57,427 bases of DNA from Planctomycetota bacterium (GTDB taxonomy: Bacteria > Planctomycetota > UBA1135 > UBA2386). The position numbers were made by a program, and so were the translations under genes. Position 1 is the stretch's first letter; each line of letters opens with the position of its first letter. Where the stretch lies: positions 1 to 57,427 of the forward strand of contig JAEUHS010000083.1 in the NCBI GenBank assembly GCA_016794035.1. Reading direction: 5' to 3'. Positions 16,339 through 23,901 of this stretch are shown here, piece by piece. The notes beneath the pieces are model-generated. The model made no database searches and was not told where the DNA came from. It was given only the letters and a program-made list of their open reading frames with translations.

Positions 16339-17132
16339 CCGGAGAGGAAGTAGAAGAACCAGGTGACGATGAAGCCGAGCACGATGATCAGGATCACCGA
16401 GTTGCGCACGGCGGCCTGCACCGCGAGACCGACGCCGAGCGCGCCACCGGTGGCCCGCAGGCCCGACGCGCAGCTGACGGTCGACACCGCCACGCCGAAC
16501 ACGAACGCCTTGAACAGGCCGACGTAGACCTCCTTGGGCAGCAGCGTGCCCGACGACGTCAGCGCCTCGCGGGCGCTGAGCCAGTAGAGGTCGGAGCTGA
16601 CGCCGAGGTTGTGTTCGGCGATCACGCTGCCGCCGTAGATGCCGATCAGGTTCGACAGCACGGTCAGCAGCGGGCACATGACGGCCAGCGCGATCACGCG
16701 CGGCAGCACCAGGTAGTCGACCGGGTCGACCGACATGACCTCGAGCGCGGCGACCTCGTCGCTGACGTTCATGGTGCCGAGTTCGGCGGCCATCGACGAG
16801 CCGACCGTCGCGGCGAGGATCACGCCGGTGATGAACGGGCCCATCTCGCGGCACATCGACAGCGCGGTGATGGTGCCGAGCACGGCGGTGTCGCCGAACC
16901 GCCGCAGTTCGATGCCGGTCTGCATCGCCAGGATCGCGCCGGCGAACGCGGCCACGACCATCGTCACCGGCAGCGAGCGCACGCCGGCGTTGAACGCCAT
17001 GTCGAGCGTGAACCGCAGGCGACGCGGCAGTCGGCGCACGGCCAGCGCCGTGCGCAGCAGGAGGTCGACGACGTAGCCGGCGCCGTCGGCGCGGGTGCGG
17101 ATCGTCTGGCCGACGGCGGCGAGCAGGTTCAT
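16335..17132 (-). CDS. MlaE-like ABC permease
   Basis: A 265-residue integral membrane permease of the MlaE family. Recognisable blocks are FAGAILAMQTGIELRRFG, the EMGPFITGVILAATVGSSMA segment with its conserved Glu, LGTMNVSDEVAALEVMSVDP, YLVLPRVIALAVMCPLL and the C-terminal helices ending FFYFLSG. It forms the membrane core of the phospholipid transporter with the ATPase and MCE ring. Its ATG (17132) overlaps the stop of the upstream Trp-rich lipoprotein by ATGA, and its stop overlaps the ATPase start in the same way, so three successive genes are translationally coupled. Confidence 0.95.
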   Translation of the reverse strand: MNLLAAVGQTIRTRADGAGYVVDLLLRTALAVRRLPRRLRFTLDMAFNAGVRSLPVTMVVAAFAGAILAMQTGIELRRFGDTAVLGTITALSMCREMGPFITGVILAATVGSSMAAELGTMNVSDEVAALEVMSVDPVDYLVLPRVIALAVMCPLLTVLSNLIGIYGGSVIAEHNLGVSSDLYWLSAREALTSSGTLLPKEVYVGLFKAFVFGVAVSTVSCASGLRATGGALGVGLAVQAAVRNSVILIIVLGFIVTWFFYFLSG

Positions 17133-18577
17133 CGGGAGGCCTCCGGCGCCGGCTCGGCCGGCGTGCCGCCGCCGAGCGGGATCGGCAGGAACTGCAGCAG
17201 CCGCAGCGTCGCGGCGCCGCTCCGATCGCGTTCGTAGTTCAACAGGAGCGGCACGCTGGCGGTCGTCTCGCCCTGCCGCTGCCGGCGGGTGAACAGCCGC
17301 GCGGCCAGATCGACGGCGTGGTCGTCGGCGGCCCGCTGGCGTCCGAACGCGAGCTGCCACAGGAAGCCGTAGTGCTCCTCCATGCCGTAGGCGTTGCCGT
17401 CGCGCCACGGCCATGGCGACAGCAGGCTCCAGTCGCCGCCGGTGCGCTGACCCTCGGGATCGTGGCGCGCCGTGTGGTGGAACAGCGGCCAGATCTTCCA
17501 GAACTCCTCGCGTTCGCCCTGGTGCTGCTGCAGCAGCACGTGCCAGAAGAACGGCAGCACCCACTGCTGTTCGGTGCGGCTGTCGGGGTCGTCGTACTCG
17601 CGCCACCAGATCAGCGGCCACAAGAAGCTCCAGCCGCGCTGGTCGTCGCTCTGCACGTGGCCGACGAACGGCCACAGCCACCACTGCGTCACGTCGTCCT
17701 CGGCGCGGTTCCAGTAGTAGTGGAACAGCGGCCAGAACAGGTTCAGGTGCGTGAAGTGGTCGTCCTTCCAGGTGTGCTGGAAGAACGGCCACAGTGCCAT
17801 CCACCCGTGCACCGTGCGCCCGCTGCGCCAGCCGAGCAGCGGCCACAGCCAGAAGCTGTCGGTCTCGGCGTCGGTGTTCTCGTTCTCGGTGCTCCAGGCG
17901 AGGAACGGCCACAGGGCGAAGCGCCGGTCGTGGTTGCCCGGCTCGATGTCGTGGCCGTAGAACGGCAGCACGCGGAACCAGCTGTGGCCGTTCTCCGCGC
18001 ACGAGCTGACGCCGATCAGCGGCCACAGGAACAGCCGGTGCCGGTGGCCGCCCTTGTCGAGCCGCACGTAGAGCGGGAACAGGAACGCGTAGAACCGGTC
18101 GTAGGTGAGGAACTGCGGGATGTCGGCGTAGAAGGGGAAGAACGCGAAGTAGTTCTCGCGGTCGTCGGCCGAGGCGCCGCCCCAGAACAGCGGGAACAGC
18201 GCATACCAGTCGACGTCGCGATCGCCGCGGTCGTTGAGGCGCGAGCGCCAGCTCCACAACGGGAACAGGCGCTGCGAGGTCTCCTCGGCATCGCTGCGCA
18301 CGCGGCCGAACGGCCACAGGAACTGGTGTTCGACCGCCTCGGCGGTGGGCTCGGTGACGCGGCGGTAGAGCGGCCGCACGCGGAAGTCGTCACCGCCCTC
18401 GGGCGTGCGTTCGTAGTGCAGGATCGGCCACAGGCAGTCCCACTCGAGCACCTCGCCCTCGGTGTCGAGGCGGTGGAACCAGACCGGCGACAGGTTGAGT
18501 TCGCGCGGCATCACGGCACATGCGCCCAGCGCGAGCAGGCTCGAGCAGGCGAGGAGGGTACGGCAACTGCGCGCCAT
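17129..18577 (-). CDS. Trp-rich repeat lipoprotein coupled to Mla-type transporter
   Basis: A 482-residue predicted lipoprotein: signal MARSCRTLLACSSLLALGAC with Cys20 as lipidation site. The mature protein is a chain of short repeats, each with a core such as LWPL, LWPF, LFPLF or FWPLF, recurring about sixteen times every 20-30 residues and separated by charged, polar turns (for example RDEN, DKGGHRHR, EPGNHDRR). The pattern suggests repeated beta-strands with aromatic girdles. No family is recognised. It is the first gene of the operon and overlaps the MlaE-like permease by ATGA. In proteobacteria the outer-membrane partner of Mla is the lipoprotein MlaA; this unrelated lipoprotein may fill that place, which is inference from context. 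I chose the ATG at 18577 for the signal peptide. Confidence 0.85.
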   Translation of the reverse strand: MARSCRTLLACSSLLALGACAVMPRELNLSPVWFHRLDTEGEVLEWDCLWPILHYERTPEGGDDFRVRPLYRRVTEPTAEAVEHQFLWPFGRVRSDAEETSQRLFPLWSWRSRLNDRGDRDVDWYALFPLFWGGASADDRENYFAFFPFYADIPQFLTYDRFYAFLFPLYVRLDKGGHRHRLFLWPLIGVSSCAENGHSWFRVLPFYGHDIEPGNHDRRFALWPFLAWSTENENTDAETDSFWLWPLLGWRSGRTVHGWMALWPFFQHTWKDDHFTHLNLFWPLFHYYWNRAEDDVTQWWLWPFVGHVQSDDQRGWSFLWPLIWWREYDDPDSRTEQQWVLPFFWHVLLQQHQGEREEFWKIWPLFHHTARHDPEGQRTGGDWSLLSPWPWRDGNAYGMEEHYGFLWQLAFGRQRAADDHAVDLAARLFTRRQRQGETTASVPLLLNYERDRSGAATLRLLQFLPIPLGGGTPAEPAPEASR

Positions 18578-18589
18578 GTCGTGCGGCGG

Positions 18590-18595
18590 AGGATA
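18590..18595 (-). promoter_or_regulatory. Candidate -10 box of the Trp-rich lipoprotein/mla operon
   Basis: TATCCT on the minus strand ends 12 bases before the ATG at 18577, inside the 198-base divergent gap with trpS. On the plus side of the same gap TATACC (18763-18768) ends 7 bases before the trpS ATG. No strong -35 is seen for either. Confidence 0.35.
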
Positions 18596-18775
18596 TGCGC
18601 GCGGGGTGGGGCCGCATGCAGGAAAAGAGGCACGCGTCCCGCGGGTCGACGGGCCCGGGGTGCGCGATGGCCGAGGTCGGCGAGCGGGGCGGCCACAGCG
18701 CGAACGCGTCGACTGCGTGGCGGTGCGCTGCTCGAAGCTTCCTCGCCGGACCACGCGTGCTGTATACCGACGGGC

Positions 18776-19777
18776 ATGGTCCGCACCATGTCCGGCATCC
18801 AGCCGACCGGGAACTTGCACATCGGCAACTACCTGGGCGCGCTCGTCAACTGGGTCGCGCTGCAGCAGCAGTACGAGGCGTTCTTCTGCGTCGTCGACCT
18901 GCACGCGCTGACCCAGCGTCCCGATCCGGTGGCGCTGCGGCGCGCGGTGCGCGAGGTGACGATCGGCATCCTCGCCAGCGGCGTCGACCCCGACCGCGCG
19001 ACGCTGTTCGTGCAGTCGCACGTGCCGCAGCACGCCGAGCTGGCCTGGATCTTGAGCTGCCTGACGCCGCTCGGCGACCTGAACCGCATGACGCAGTTCA
19101 AGGACAAGAGCGGCAACCAGCCGGAGAACATCAACGCCGGCCTGTTCACCTACCCGATCCTGCAGACCGCCGACATCGTGCTCTACCGCGCCGAGCGCGT
19201 GCCGGTCGGCGAGGACCAGGAGCAGCACCTCGAACTGGCGCGCGAGACCGTGCGCCGCTTCAACCACGTCTACGGCGACACGCTGCCCGAGCCGCAGGTG
19301 GTCAAGAGCCATGCGCCACGCGTGATGGGGCTCGACGGCGAGACCAAGATGTCGAAGTCGCGCAACAACGAGATCGGGCTGTTCGAAACCGCCGAGGAGA
19401 CGCTGCAGAAGCTGCGCGGGGCGAAGACCGATCCGGCCCGGCTGCGGCGCAGCGACCCCGGCAACCCCGAGGTCTGCAACGTGTTCGCGTGGCACGGCTT
19501 CTTCACGCCGGCGGCACAGCGGGCCGAGATCGATGCCGGCTGTCGTTCGGCGGGGCTGGGCTGCGTCGACTGCAAGAAGATGCTGGCCGCCAATCTCGAA
19601 CAGGTGAAGGGGCCGATCCGTGAGCGCGCCGCGGTCCTGCGCGAGCACCCGCAGCGGCTCGACGAGATCCTCGCCGCCGGCGCCGCGAAGGCGCGGGCGG
19701 CGGCGGAGGTGACGATGGAACTCGTGCGCGGCCGCATCGGTCTGCGTGCTGCCGCGGCCGGGAGCGGACAGCCATGA
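18776..19777 (+). CDS. trpS: Tryptophanyl-tRNA synthetase
   Basis: Class I synthetase that charges tRNA-Trp; its substrate tRNA gene is at 28505. The 333-residue protein has GIQPTGNLHIGNYLGALVNW (HIGH-type motif, HIGN), the AYxF-like active-site region FTYPILQTADIVLY, GEDQEQHLELARE and the KMSKS loop in GETKMSKSRNNEI. Length is normal. I chose the ATG at 18776; a longer in-frame extension upstream is incompatible with the family. TATACC ends 7 bases before the ATG, so the transcript may be leaderless. The stop overlaps the next lipoprotein start (ATGA), making a trpS-lipoprotein-TPR lipoprotein operon. Confidence 0.96.
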   Translation: MVRTMSGIQPTGNLHIGNYLGALVNWVALQQQYEAFFCVVDLHALTQRPDPVALRRAVREVTIGILASGVDPDRATLFVQSHVPQHAELAWILSCLTPLGDLNRMTQFKDKSGNQPENINAGLFTYPILQTADIVLYRAERVPVGEDQEQHLELARETVRRFNHVYGDTLPEPQVVKSHAPRVMGLDGETKMSKSRNNEIGLFETAEETLQKLRGAKTDPARLRRSDPGNPEVCNVFAWHGFFTPAAQRAEIDAGCRSAGLGCVDCKKMLAANLEQVKGPIRERAAVLREHPQRLDEILAAGAAKARAAAEVTMELVRGRIGLRAAAAGSGQP

Positions 19778-20298
19778 GGCGCGACACCGTCGGCGTGTTC
19801 GCCATGGCCGCGGTCGCCGCCTGCAGCTCGGCCCCGCCGGCGACGCCCGAGCAGATCGAGCAGGCCGAGCAGCGGCTGTTGCGGCCGTTCGTCGAGACGG
19901 CCGACGTGGGCTGCGGCGAGCTGCAGATCGACATCACCGGCAACTTCCACGTCAACGTCGGCCAGCCGGCGATCGATCCGAGCACCCAGACCGTCACGCG
20001 CGAACAGGCCGCCACCTACCGCGAGATCGTCTGGACCAACACGACCGGTGACCTGTCGCACGCGTTCGTGCTGACGATCGGCCAACCGCCGGCGGTCACC
20101 GACCGCGGCATCGAGTTGCGGCAGCAGACCCGGTTCCGGGTGTTGAACCAGGTGCGCCTGCGCGTGCACGAGGACCGGCGCCCGCTGCAGCTCGACGTAC
20201 GCGCCGTCGGCGACGTCGTGCTCGTGCGTCAGGCCGGCGGCAAGGTGCGCGAGGTGAAGGAGTTCGTGGTCTCCGGCGGCGTGGCGAGCACGCGATGA
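19774..20298 (+). CDS. Lipoprotein of unknown function
   Basis: A 174-residue predicted lipoprotein with signal MRRDTVGVFAMAAVAAC; the lipobox VAAC puts the lipidated Cys near residue 17. The mature part has an Ala/Glu-rich helix (TPEQIEQAEQRLLRPF), then an alternating beta pattern (ELQIDITGNFHVNV, YREIVWTNTTG, LRVHEDRRPLQLDVRAVGDVVLV). No domain is recognised. It overlaps both neighbours by ATGA, so it is co-translated with trpS and with the TPR lipoprotein. A shared envelope role with the latter is an inference. Confidence 0.82.
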   Translation: MRRDTVGVFAMAAVAACSSAPPATPEQIEQAEQRLLRPFVETADVGCGELQIDITGNFHVNVGQPAIDPSTQTVTREQAATYREIVWTNTTGDLSHAFVLTIGQPPAVTDRGIELRQQTRFRVLNQVRLRVHEDRRPLQLDVRAVGDVVLVRQAGGKVREVKEFVVSGGVASTR

Positions 20299-21440
20299 CG
20301 GCGCGGGGCGGCGTTCCGGCCAGCGGTCCCGGCCTGCTGCTGCTGCTGCTCCTGGCGGCCGGCTGCCAGACCGGACCGGTGCGCGTCGACAACGCGGTCG
20401 ACCCGCGGGTCTACGCGACCTGCCAGGACCCCGACGGGGCGGCCGCGTGGCAGCGGGCCCAGGTCGCGTTGGCCCGGGGTGACGATGCCGCGGCGCTGCC
20501 GGATCTGCGGGCCTGCGCCGAGCGCTGCCCGCGCCTGGTGCGCGCGCACCTCGCCTATCAGGACGCGGCGCGGCGGCTCGGCGGTGACGCGGAGCGCGCG
20601 ATGGTGGCGTTCTACGTCGGCGATGCGACCGGGGGCGACGCGAACGGCGCCGGCGCGGCCGCCGCCGACGCCAACGCGGCGACCGTACGCGCCTACCTGC
20701 GGGCGCGGCTCGCCGACACCTCGTACGCGCAGAGCAACGCGCTGCAGGCGATCCTCGCGCGCGACCCGTCGTTCGCCTGGGCGCACCTGTCGCTGGCGCG
20801 CGTCAACCGGCGGCAGGGTCGCCTGCTGCAGGCGGTCGACATGTTCGCCGCGGCGATCGTCAACGATGCCAGTCTGCACGAAGCGAGGCTCGAGCGGGCG
20901 CAGGTGCTCGCCGAACTCGGGCGGGAAGAGGAAGCGGCGGTCGACTACCGCGCCTACCTGCGTGGCCGCCCCGACGACGACGAGGCGATGCACGCCTTCG
21001 TGACGCTGCTGCTCTACCGGCTCGAGCGCGTCGACGAGGCGCTGGCGTTGCTGGACCGGCTCGAACAGCTGCATCCCGGCTCGGCGGCGCTGCGCATGGA
21101 CCGCGCGGCGGCGCTCTGGCGCGGCAAGCACCCGCGCGAAGCGGTCGAGATGTACCTCGGCGTGCTGCGCGAGCAGCCGGGCCGTGCCCGCGCGGCGCTG
21201 AACATCGGCTACCTCTACTACGGAGTGCTGGCGCGCGACGAAGCCAGTCGCCGTCGCTTCTGGCCGGCGGCCCGCGCCGCGTTCCGCATGTACCTGACGC
21301 TGGCCCAGCCGACCGACGGGCACGAGCAGTTCGAGCGCACGCTGGCGGTGCCCTACCGGCTCGAAGTCATCGGCGAACTGCTGGGGCCCGACGACCGCGA
21401 GACCGTGTCGATCGATCAACTCGACTGGCCCGGAGCCTGA
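20295..21440 (+). CDS. TPR-repeat lipoprotein
   Basis: A 381-residue predicted lipoprotein (LLLLLLLAAGC lipobox near residue 24). The body is alpha-helical and contains TPR-like units, for example AWAHLSLARVNRRQGRLLQA, HEARLERAQVLAELGREEEA, ALALLDRLEQLHPGSAALRM and ALNIGYLYYGVLARDEA. Such repeats mediate protein contacts; no catalytic motif is seen. A low-complexity Gly/Asp/Ala stretch (GDATGGDANGAGAAAAD) sits near residue 112. ATG 20295 overlaps the upstream lipoprotein by ATGA. The 3' end overlaps the convergent kinase-like gene by 25 bases. Confidence 0.88.
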   Translation: MTARGGVPASGPGLLLLLLLAAGCQTGPVRVDNAVDPRVYATCQDPDGAAAWQRAQVALARGDDAAALPDLRACAERCPRLVRAHLAYQDAARRLGGDAERAMVAFYVGDATGGDANGAGAAAADANAATVRAYLRARLADTSYAQSNALQAILARDPSFAWAHLSLARVNRRQGRLLQAVDMFAAAIVNDASLHEARLERAQVLAELGREEEAAVDYRAYLRGRPDDDEAMHAFVTLLLYRLERVDEALALLDRLEQLHPGSAALRMDRAAALWRGKHPREAVEMYLGVLREQPGRARAALNIGYLYYGVLARDEASRRRFWPAARAAFRMYLTLAQPTDGHEQFERTLAVPYRLEVIGELLGPDDRETVSIDQLDWPGA

Positions 21441-22162
21441 CCGCCGCGCGCCGTCGGTGCGGATGCGTCGGCCGCAGCCCGCGCCTCGGCGTCGACGCCG
21501 AAGCGGGCGAGCTGCGGCAGCAGCCGATCCCAATCCGCACGCAGCAGTCGGTCGACGTGTCCGGGCGCGCGCAGCCGATGCCGCGGGGAGTCGATCTTGG
21601 CGACGGTCCACGTGCCGTCGACCTCGCGGCGGGCGAGCAGGTTGCGCAGGTCGAGGTTGCGGTCGCGGAAGCCGAGACGATGCAGGCGACCGACCAGTTC
21701 GCCGACGGCGCGCGCGAGCGCTCGGCGTTCGGCCGGGTCGAGTCGTGCGAGCCACGCGGGCACCGGTTCGCCGGCGAACGCCGCGGTGACCAACACGGCG
21801 CGGACCAGGAACCCGCAGCGGCGCGCCTCACCGGCGAGGATCGGTTCCGGGGCCGGCAGGCCGTGGCGCCGGATCCAGGTCAGCGCGTCGAACTCGGCGG
21901 CGGCCCGCGAACGAGCCCAGGGGCCCGTGCGATGGGCGAGGTCGCGCAATCTGGAGCCCCAAGTATCGTATTCGTAGATCTTTACAAAGAACCGGCTGCC
22001 GCCGATCCGGACCTCGCGCACCCAGGAAGTGCGGTGATCCGTAACTGGGAGGCCCTCGCCGCGGCCCAGGGCCAACGTGGCGCCCGCGACGGCGCCGTTG
22101 CGGACCAGGGCATGGTCGCGACCGCGAACGATCCTTGGCAAGTTGGGGATCCTTGTCGACAC
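21416..22162 (-). CDS. Lipopolysaccharide-kinase-family protein, catalytic loop altered
   Basis: A 248-residue protein resembling the LPS core/Kdo kinase family (protein-kinase fold). The beta-3 lysine region is RFFVKIYEY (Lys61), the catalytic-loop position is GFRDRNLDLRNLLA (164-177), and the metal-binding Asp is in AKIDSPRHRL (Asp191). Compared with the usual GxxHRDLxxxNLL pattern, the loop reads D-R-N, so the catalytic Asp seems replaced by Asn169. It may be a weak or pseudo-kinase, or the alignment may be off by two residues (Asp167 or Asp171 acting). The start is GTG at 22162; no ATG gives a complete N-lobe. It is divergent from HU, sharing the 123-base gap, and convergent with the TPR gene. 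Confidence 0.72.
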   Translation of the reverse strand: MSTRIPNLPRIVRGRDHALVRNGAVAGATLALGRGEGLPVTDHRTSWVREVRIGGSRFFVKIYEYDTWGSRLRDLAHRTGPWARSRAAAEFDALTWIRRHGLPAPEPILAGEARRCGFLVRAVLVTAAFAGEPVPAWLARLDPAERRALARAVGELVGRLHRLGFRDRNLDLRNLLARREVDGTWTVAKIDSPRHRLRAPGHVDRLLRADWDRLLPQLARFGVDAEARAAADASAPTARGGQAPGQSS

Positions 22163-22182
22163 GGCGCTCGCAAGAGTATAGT
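22153..22182 (+). promoter_or_regulatory. Candidate sigma70-type promoter of HU gene
   Basis: TTGTCG (22153-22158) and TATAGT (22177-22182) are 18 bases apart. The -10 box matches 5 of 6 consensus bases, the best in the window. Predicted transcription starts about 95 bases before the HU start codon and overlaps the 5' end of the divergent kinase-like gene. Confidence 0.5.
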
Positions 22183-22284
22183 CCGCCGCTACTTGATGCT
22201 CCCCACAGGCAGCGGGGCCGAGTCGGGACTCGCGTCGGATCCGCGTCTCATCCTCGCTGTTGCCGGGACCACCGGAGGTCGTTC

Positions 22285-22671
22285 TTGAAGACCATCACCA
22301 AGAAAGAGCTGGTTCATCGCATCGCCGAACGGACAGGTGTGACCAAGGTCGTGGCGAAGGATGTGATCCAGTCCTTCCTGAACGCCATCATCGACGAACT
22401 CGCAGAGGGCAACCGACTGGAGTTCCGCGAGTTCGGTGTGTTCGAGTCGCGGGAGCGCGCGGCGCGCCTGGCGCAGAATCCGCGCACCCTCGAGAAGGTG
22501 CCGGTTCCTGCGAAGCGCATCGTCAAGTTCAAGGTCGGCCGGCTGATGCGCAAGAAGGTCTCGGGTGAGGACACCGGCGACCTGTCGCTCGACGACCACG
22601 ACGACGACGAACCGGCGCCGGCCCCGGCGCGCAAGGGCAAGCCGGGCTCCGAGGCCAGCGGCATCGCGTAG
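22285..22671 (+). CDS. HU/IHF-family DNA-binding protein with acidic C-terminal tail
   Basis: A 128-residue nucleoid protein. The HU core (about 1-95) starts KTITKKELVHRIAERTGVTK, continues with the dimerisation helices, the EFREFGVFESRERAAR strand pair, and the DNA-bending arm with AQNPRTLEKVPVPA, where Pro is the intercalating residue of the family. After VKFKVGRLMRKKV there is an extra tail of about 35 residues: acidic (LSLDDHDDDEP), then Pro/Ala/Lys. The start is TTG at 22285, five bases after a perfect GGAGGT (22274-22279); no ATG exists in the right place. HU proteins compact and bend DNA. Confidence 0.93.
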   Translation: MKTITKKELVHRIAERTGVTKVVAKDVIQSFLNAIIDELAEGNRLEFREFGVFESRERAARLAQNPRTLEKVPVPAKRIVKFKVGRLMRKKVSGEDTGDLSLDDHDDDEPAPAPARKGKPGSEASGIA

Positions 22672-22688
22672 CGACCCGCGCCGGCGGC

Positions 22689-23852
22689 TCAACGCAGCCG
22701 CCGCAGCGCGCCGTCGATGTCGGCGATCAGGTCCGCCTGGTCCTCGATGCCGACCGACAGCCGGATCAGGCCGTCCTGCAGGCCGGCGCCCCGCCGCTGC
22801 TCGGCCGGGATCGACGCGTGCGTCATCGATGCGGGATGGTCGACCAGGCTCTCGACGCCGCCGAGGCTCTCGGCCAGCGAGAACACCGCGAACGAGGCGC
22901 AGACCTGCTTCGCCTGTTCGACGGTCGCCTTCAATTCGACCGACACCATGCCGCCGCCGGCGCGCATCTGCTGCATCGCCACCGCGTGGTTGGCATGGCT
23001 CGGCAGGCCCGGGTAGTAGACGCGCTCGACGCGCTTGTCTTCGCTGAGCCACTGCGCGACGGCGAGCGCGTTCTCGCAGTGACGCTGCATGCGCACGTGC
23101 AGCGTCTTGGTGCCGCGCAGCACGAGGAAGCAGTCCATCGGGCCCGGCGTACCGCCGCACGAGTTCTGGAAGTGCATCAGCTGCTGGTGCAGCGCGCCGT
23201 CGTCGCAGATCAACGCGCCGCCGACGACGTCGCTGTGGCCGCCGAGGTACTTGGTCGTCGAGTGGGCGACGATGTCGCAGCCCAGCGCGAGCGGCGTCTG
23301 CAGCCACGGCGTCGCGAACGTGTTGTCGGCCATCGACAGCACCTTCTTCCGGCGGCAGATCTTCGCGATCGCGGCGAGGTCGCAGCACCGCAGCAGCGGG
23401 TTGGTCGGCGTCTCGAGCATCACCAGCCTGGTGCTGGGCCGGAACGCCGCCTCGAGTTGTCCGAGGTCCGTGAGGTCGACGAACGTCGTCTCGAGGCCGA
23501 ACTTGGTGTAGAGCGTGCGCAGCAGCCGGTAGGTGCCGCCGTAGAGGTCGTTGCCGGCGATCACGTGGTCGCCCGACTGCAGCAGGTTCAGCACGCAGTG
23601 GATCGCCGCCATGCCGCTGGCGAAGCCGAGCCCGTGGCGGCCGCCCTCGAGCGCCGCGAGGTTCTGTTCGAGCGCCGTACGCGTCGGGTTGTGGCTGCGC
23701 GAGTAGTCGTAGCCCTTGGTCTTCGCCGGCGCCTCCTGCACGTAGGTGCTGGTCAGGTACACGGGCGTCATGATCGCGCCGGTGGTGGGGTCCGGCTGCT
23801 GGCCGGCGTGCACGGCACGGGTGCCGAAGCCTGGGGTGCGTTCGCTGTTCAT
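22689..23852 (-). CDS. Cystathionine gamma-synthase/lyase-type PLP enzyme
   Basis: A 387-residue transsulfuration enzyme of the Cys/Met metabolism PLP family. Landmarks: GTRAVHAGQQPDPTTGA at the N-terminus, YDYSRSHNPTR, GLGFASGMAAIH, the PLP-phosphate and stacking Tyr region GNDLYGGTYRL, METPTNPLL-like LETPTNPLLR, DNTFATPWLQ-type segment, and the PLP lysine in HSTTKYLGGHSDVVGG. The C-terminus has SLGGVESLVDHPASMTHAS. These residues do not separate gamma-synthase from gamma-lyase, so the exact reaction is left open. I chose the ATG at 23852; TAAACT lies 10 bases upstream. It is divergent from mutS2 and convergent with HU (17-base gap). Confidence 0.93.
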   Translation of the reverse strand: MNSERTPGFGTRAVHAGQQPDPTTGAIMTPVYLTSTYVQEAPAKTKGYDYSRSHNPTRTALEQNLAALEGGRHGLGFASGMAAIHCVLNLLQSGDHVIAGNDLYGGTYRLLRTLYTKFGLETTFVDLTDLGQLEAAFRPSTRLVMLETPTNPLLRCCDLAAIAKICRRKKVLSMADNTFATPWLQTPLALGCDIVAHSTTKYLGGHSDVVGGALICDDGALHQQLMHFQNSCGGTPGPMDCFLVLRGTKTLHVRMQRHCENALAVAQWLSEDKRVERVYYPGLPSHANHAVAMQQMRAGGGMVSVELKATVEQAKQVCASFAVFSLAESLGGVESLVDHPASMTHASIPAEQRRGAGLQDGLIRLSVGIEDQADLIADIDGALRRLR

Positions 23853-23862
23853 CGGGCGGCGG

Positions 23863-23868
23863 AGTTTA
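23863..23868 (-). promoter_or_regulatory. Candidate -10 box of the PLP enzyme gene, short-leader
   Basis: TAAACT on the minus strand ends 10 bases before the ATG at 23852, inside the 49-base divergent gap with mutS2. Confidence 0.35.
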
Positions 23869-23901
23869 CATGGCGTCGGCCGCCGGCAACATGCTGGTTG
23901 C

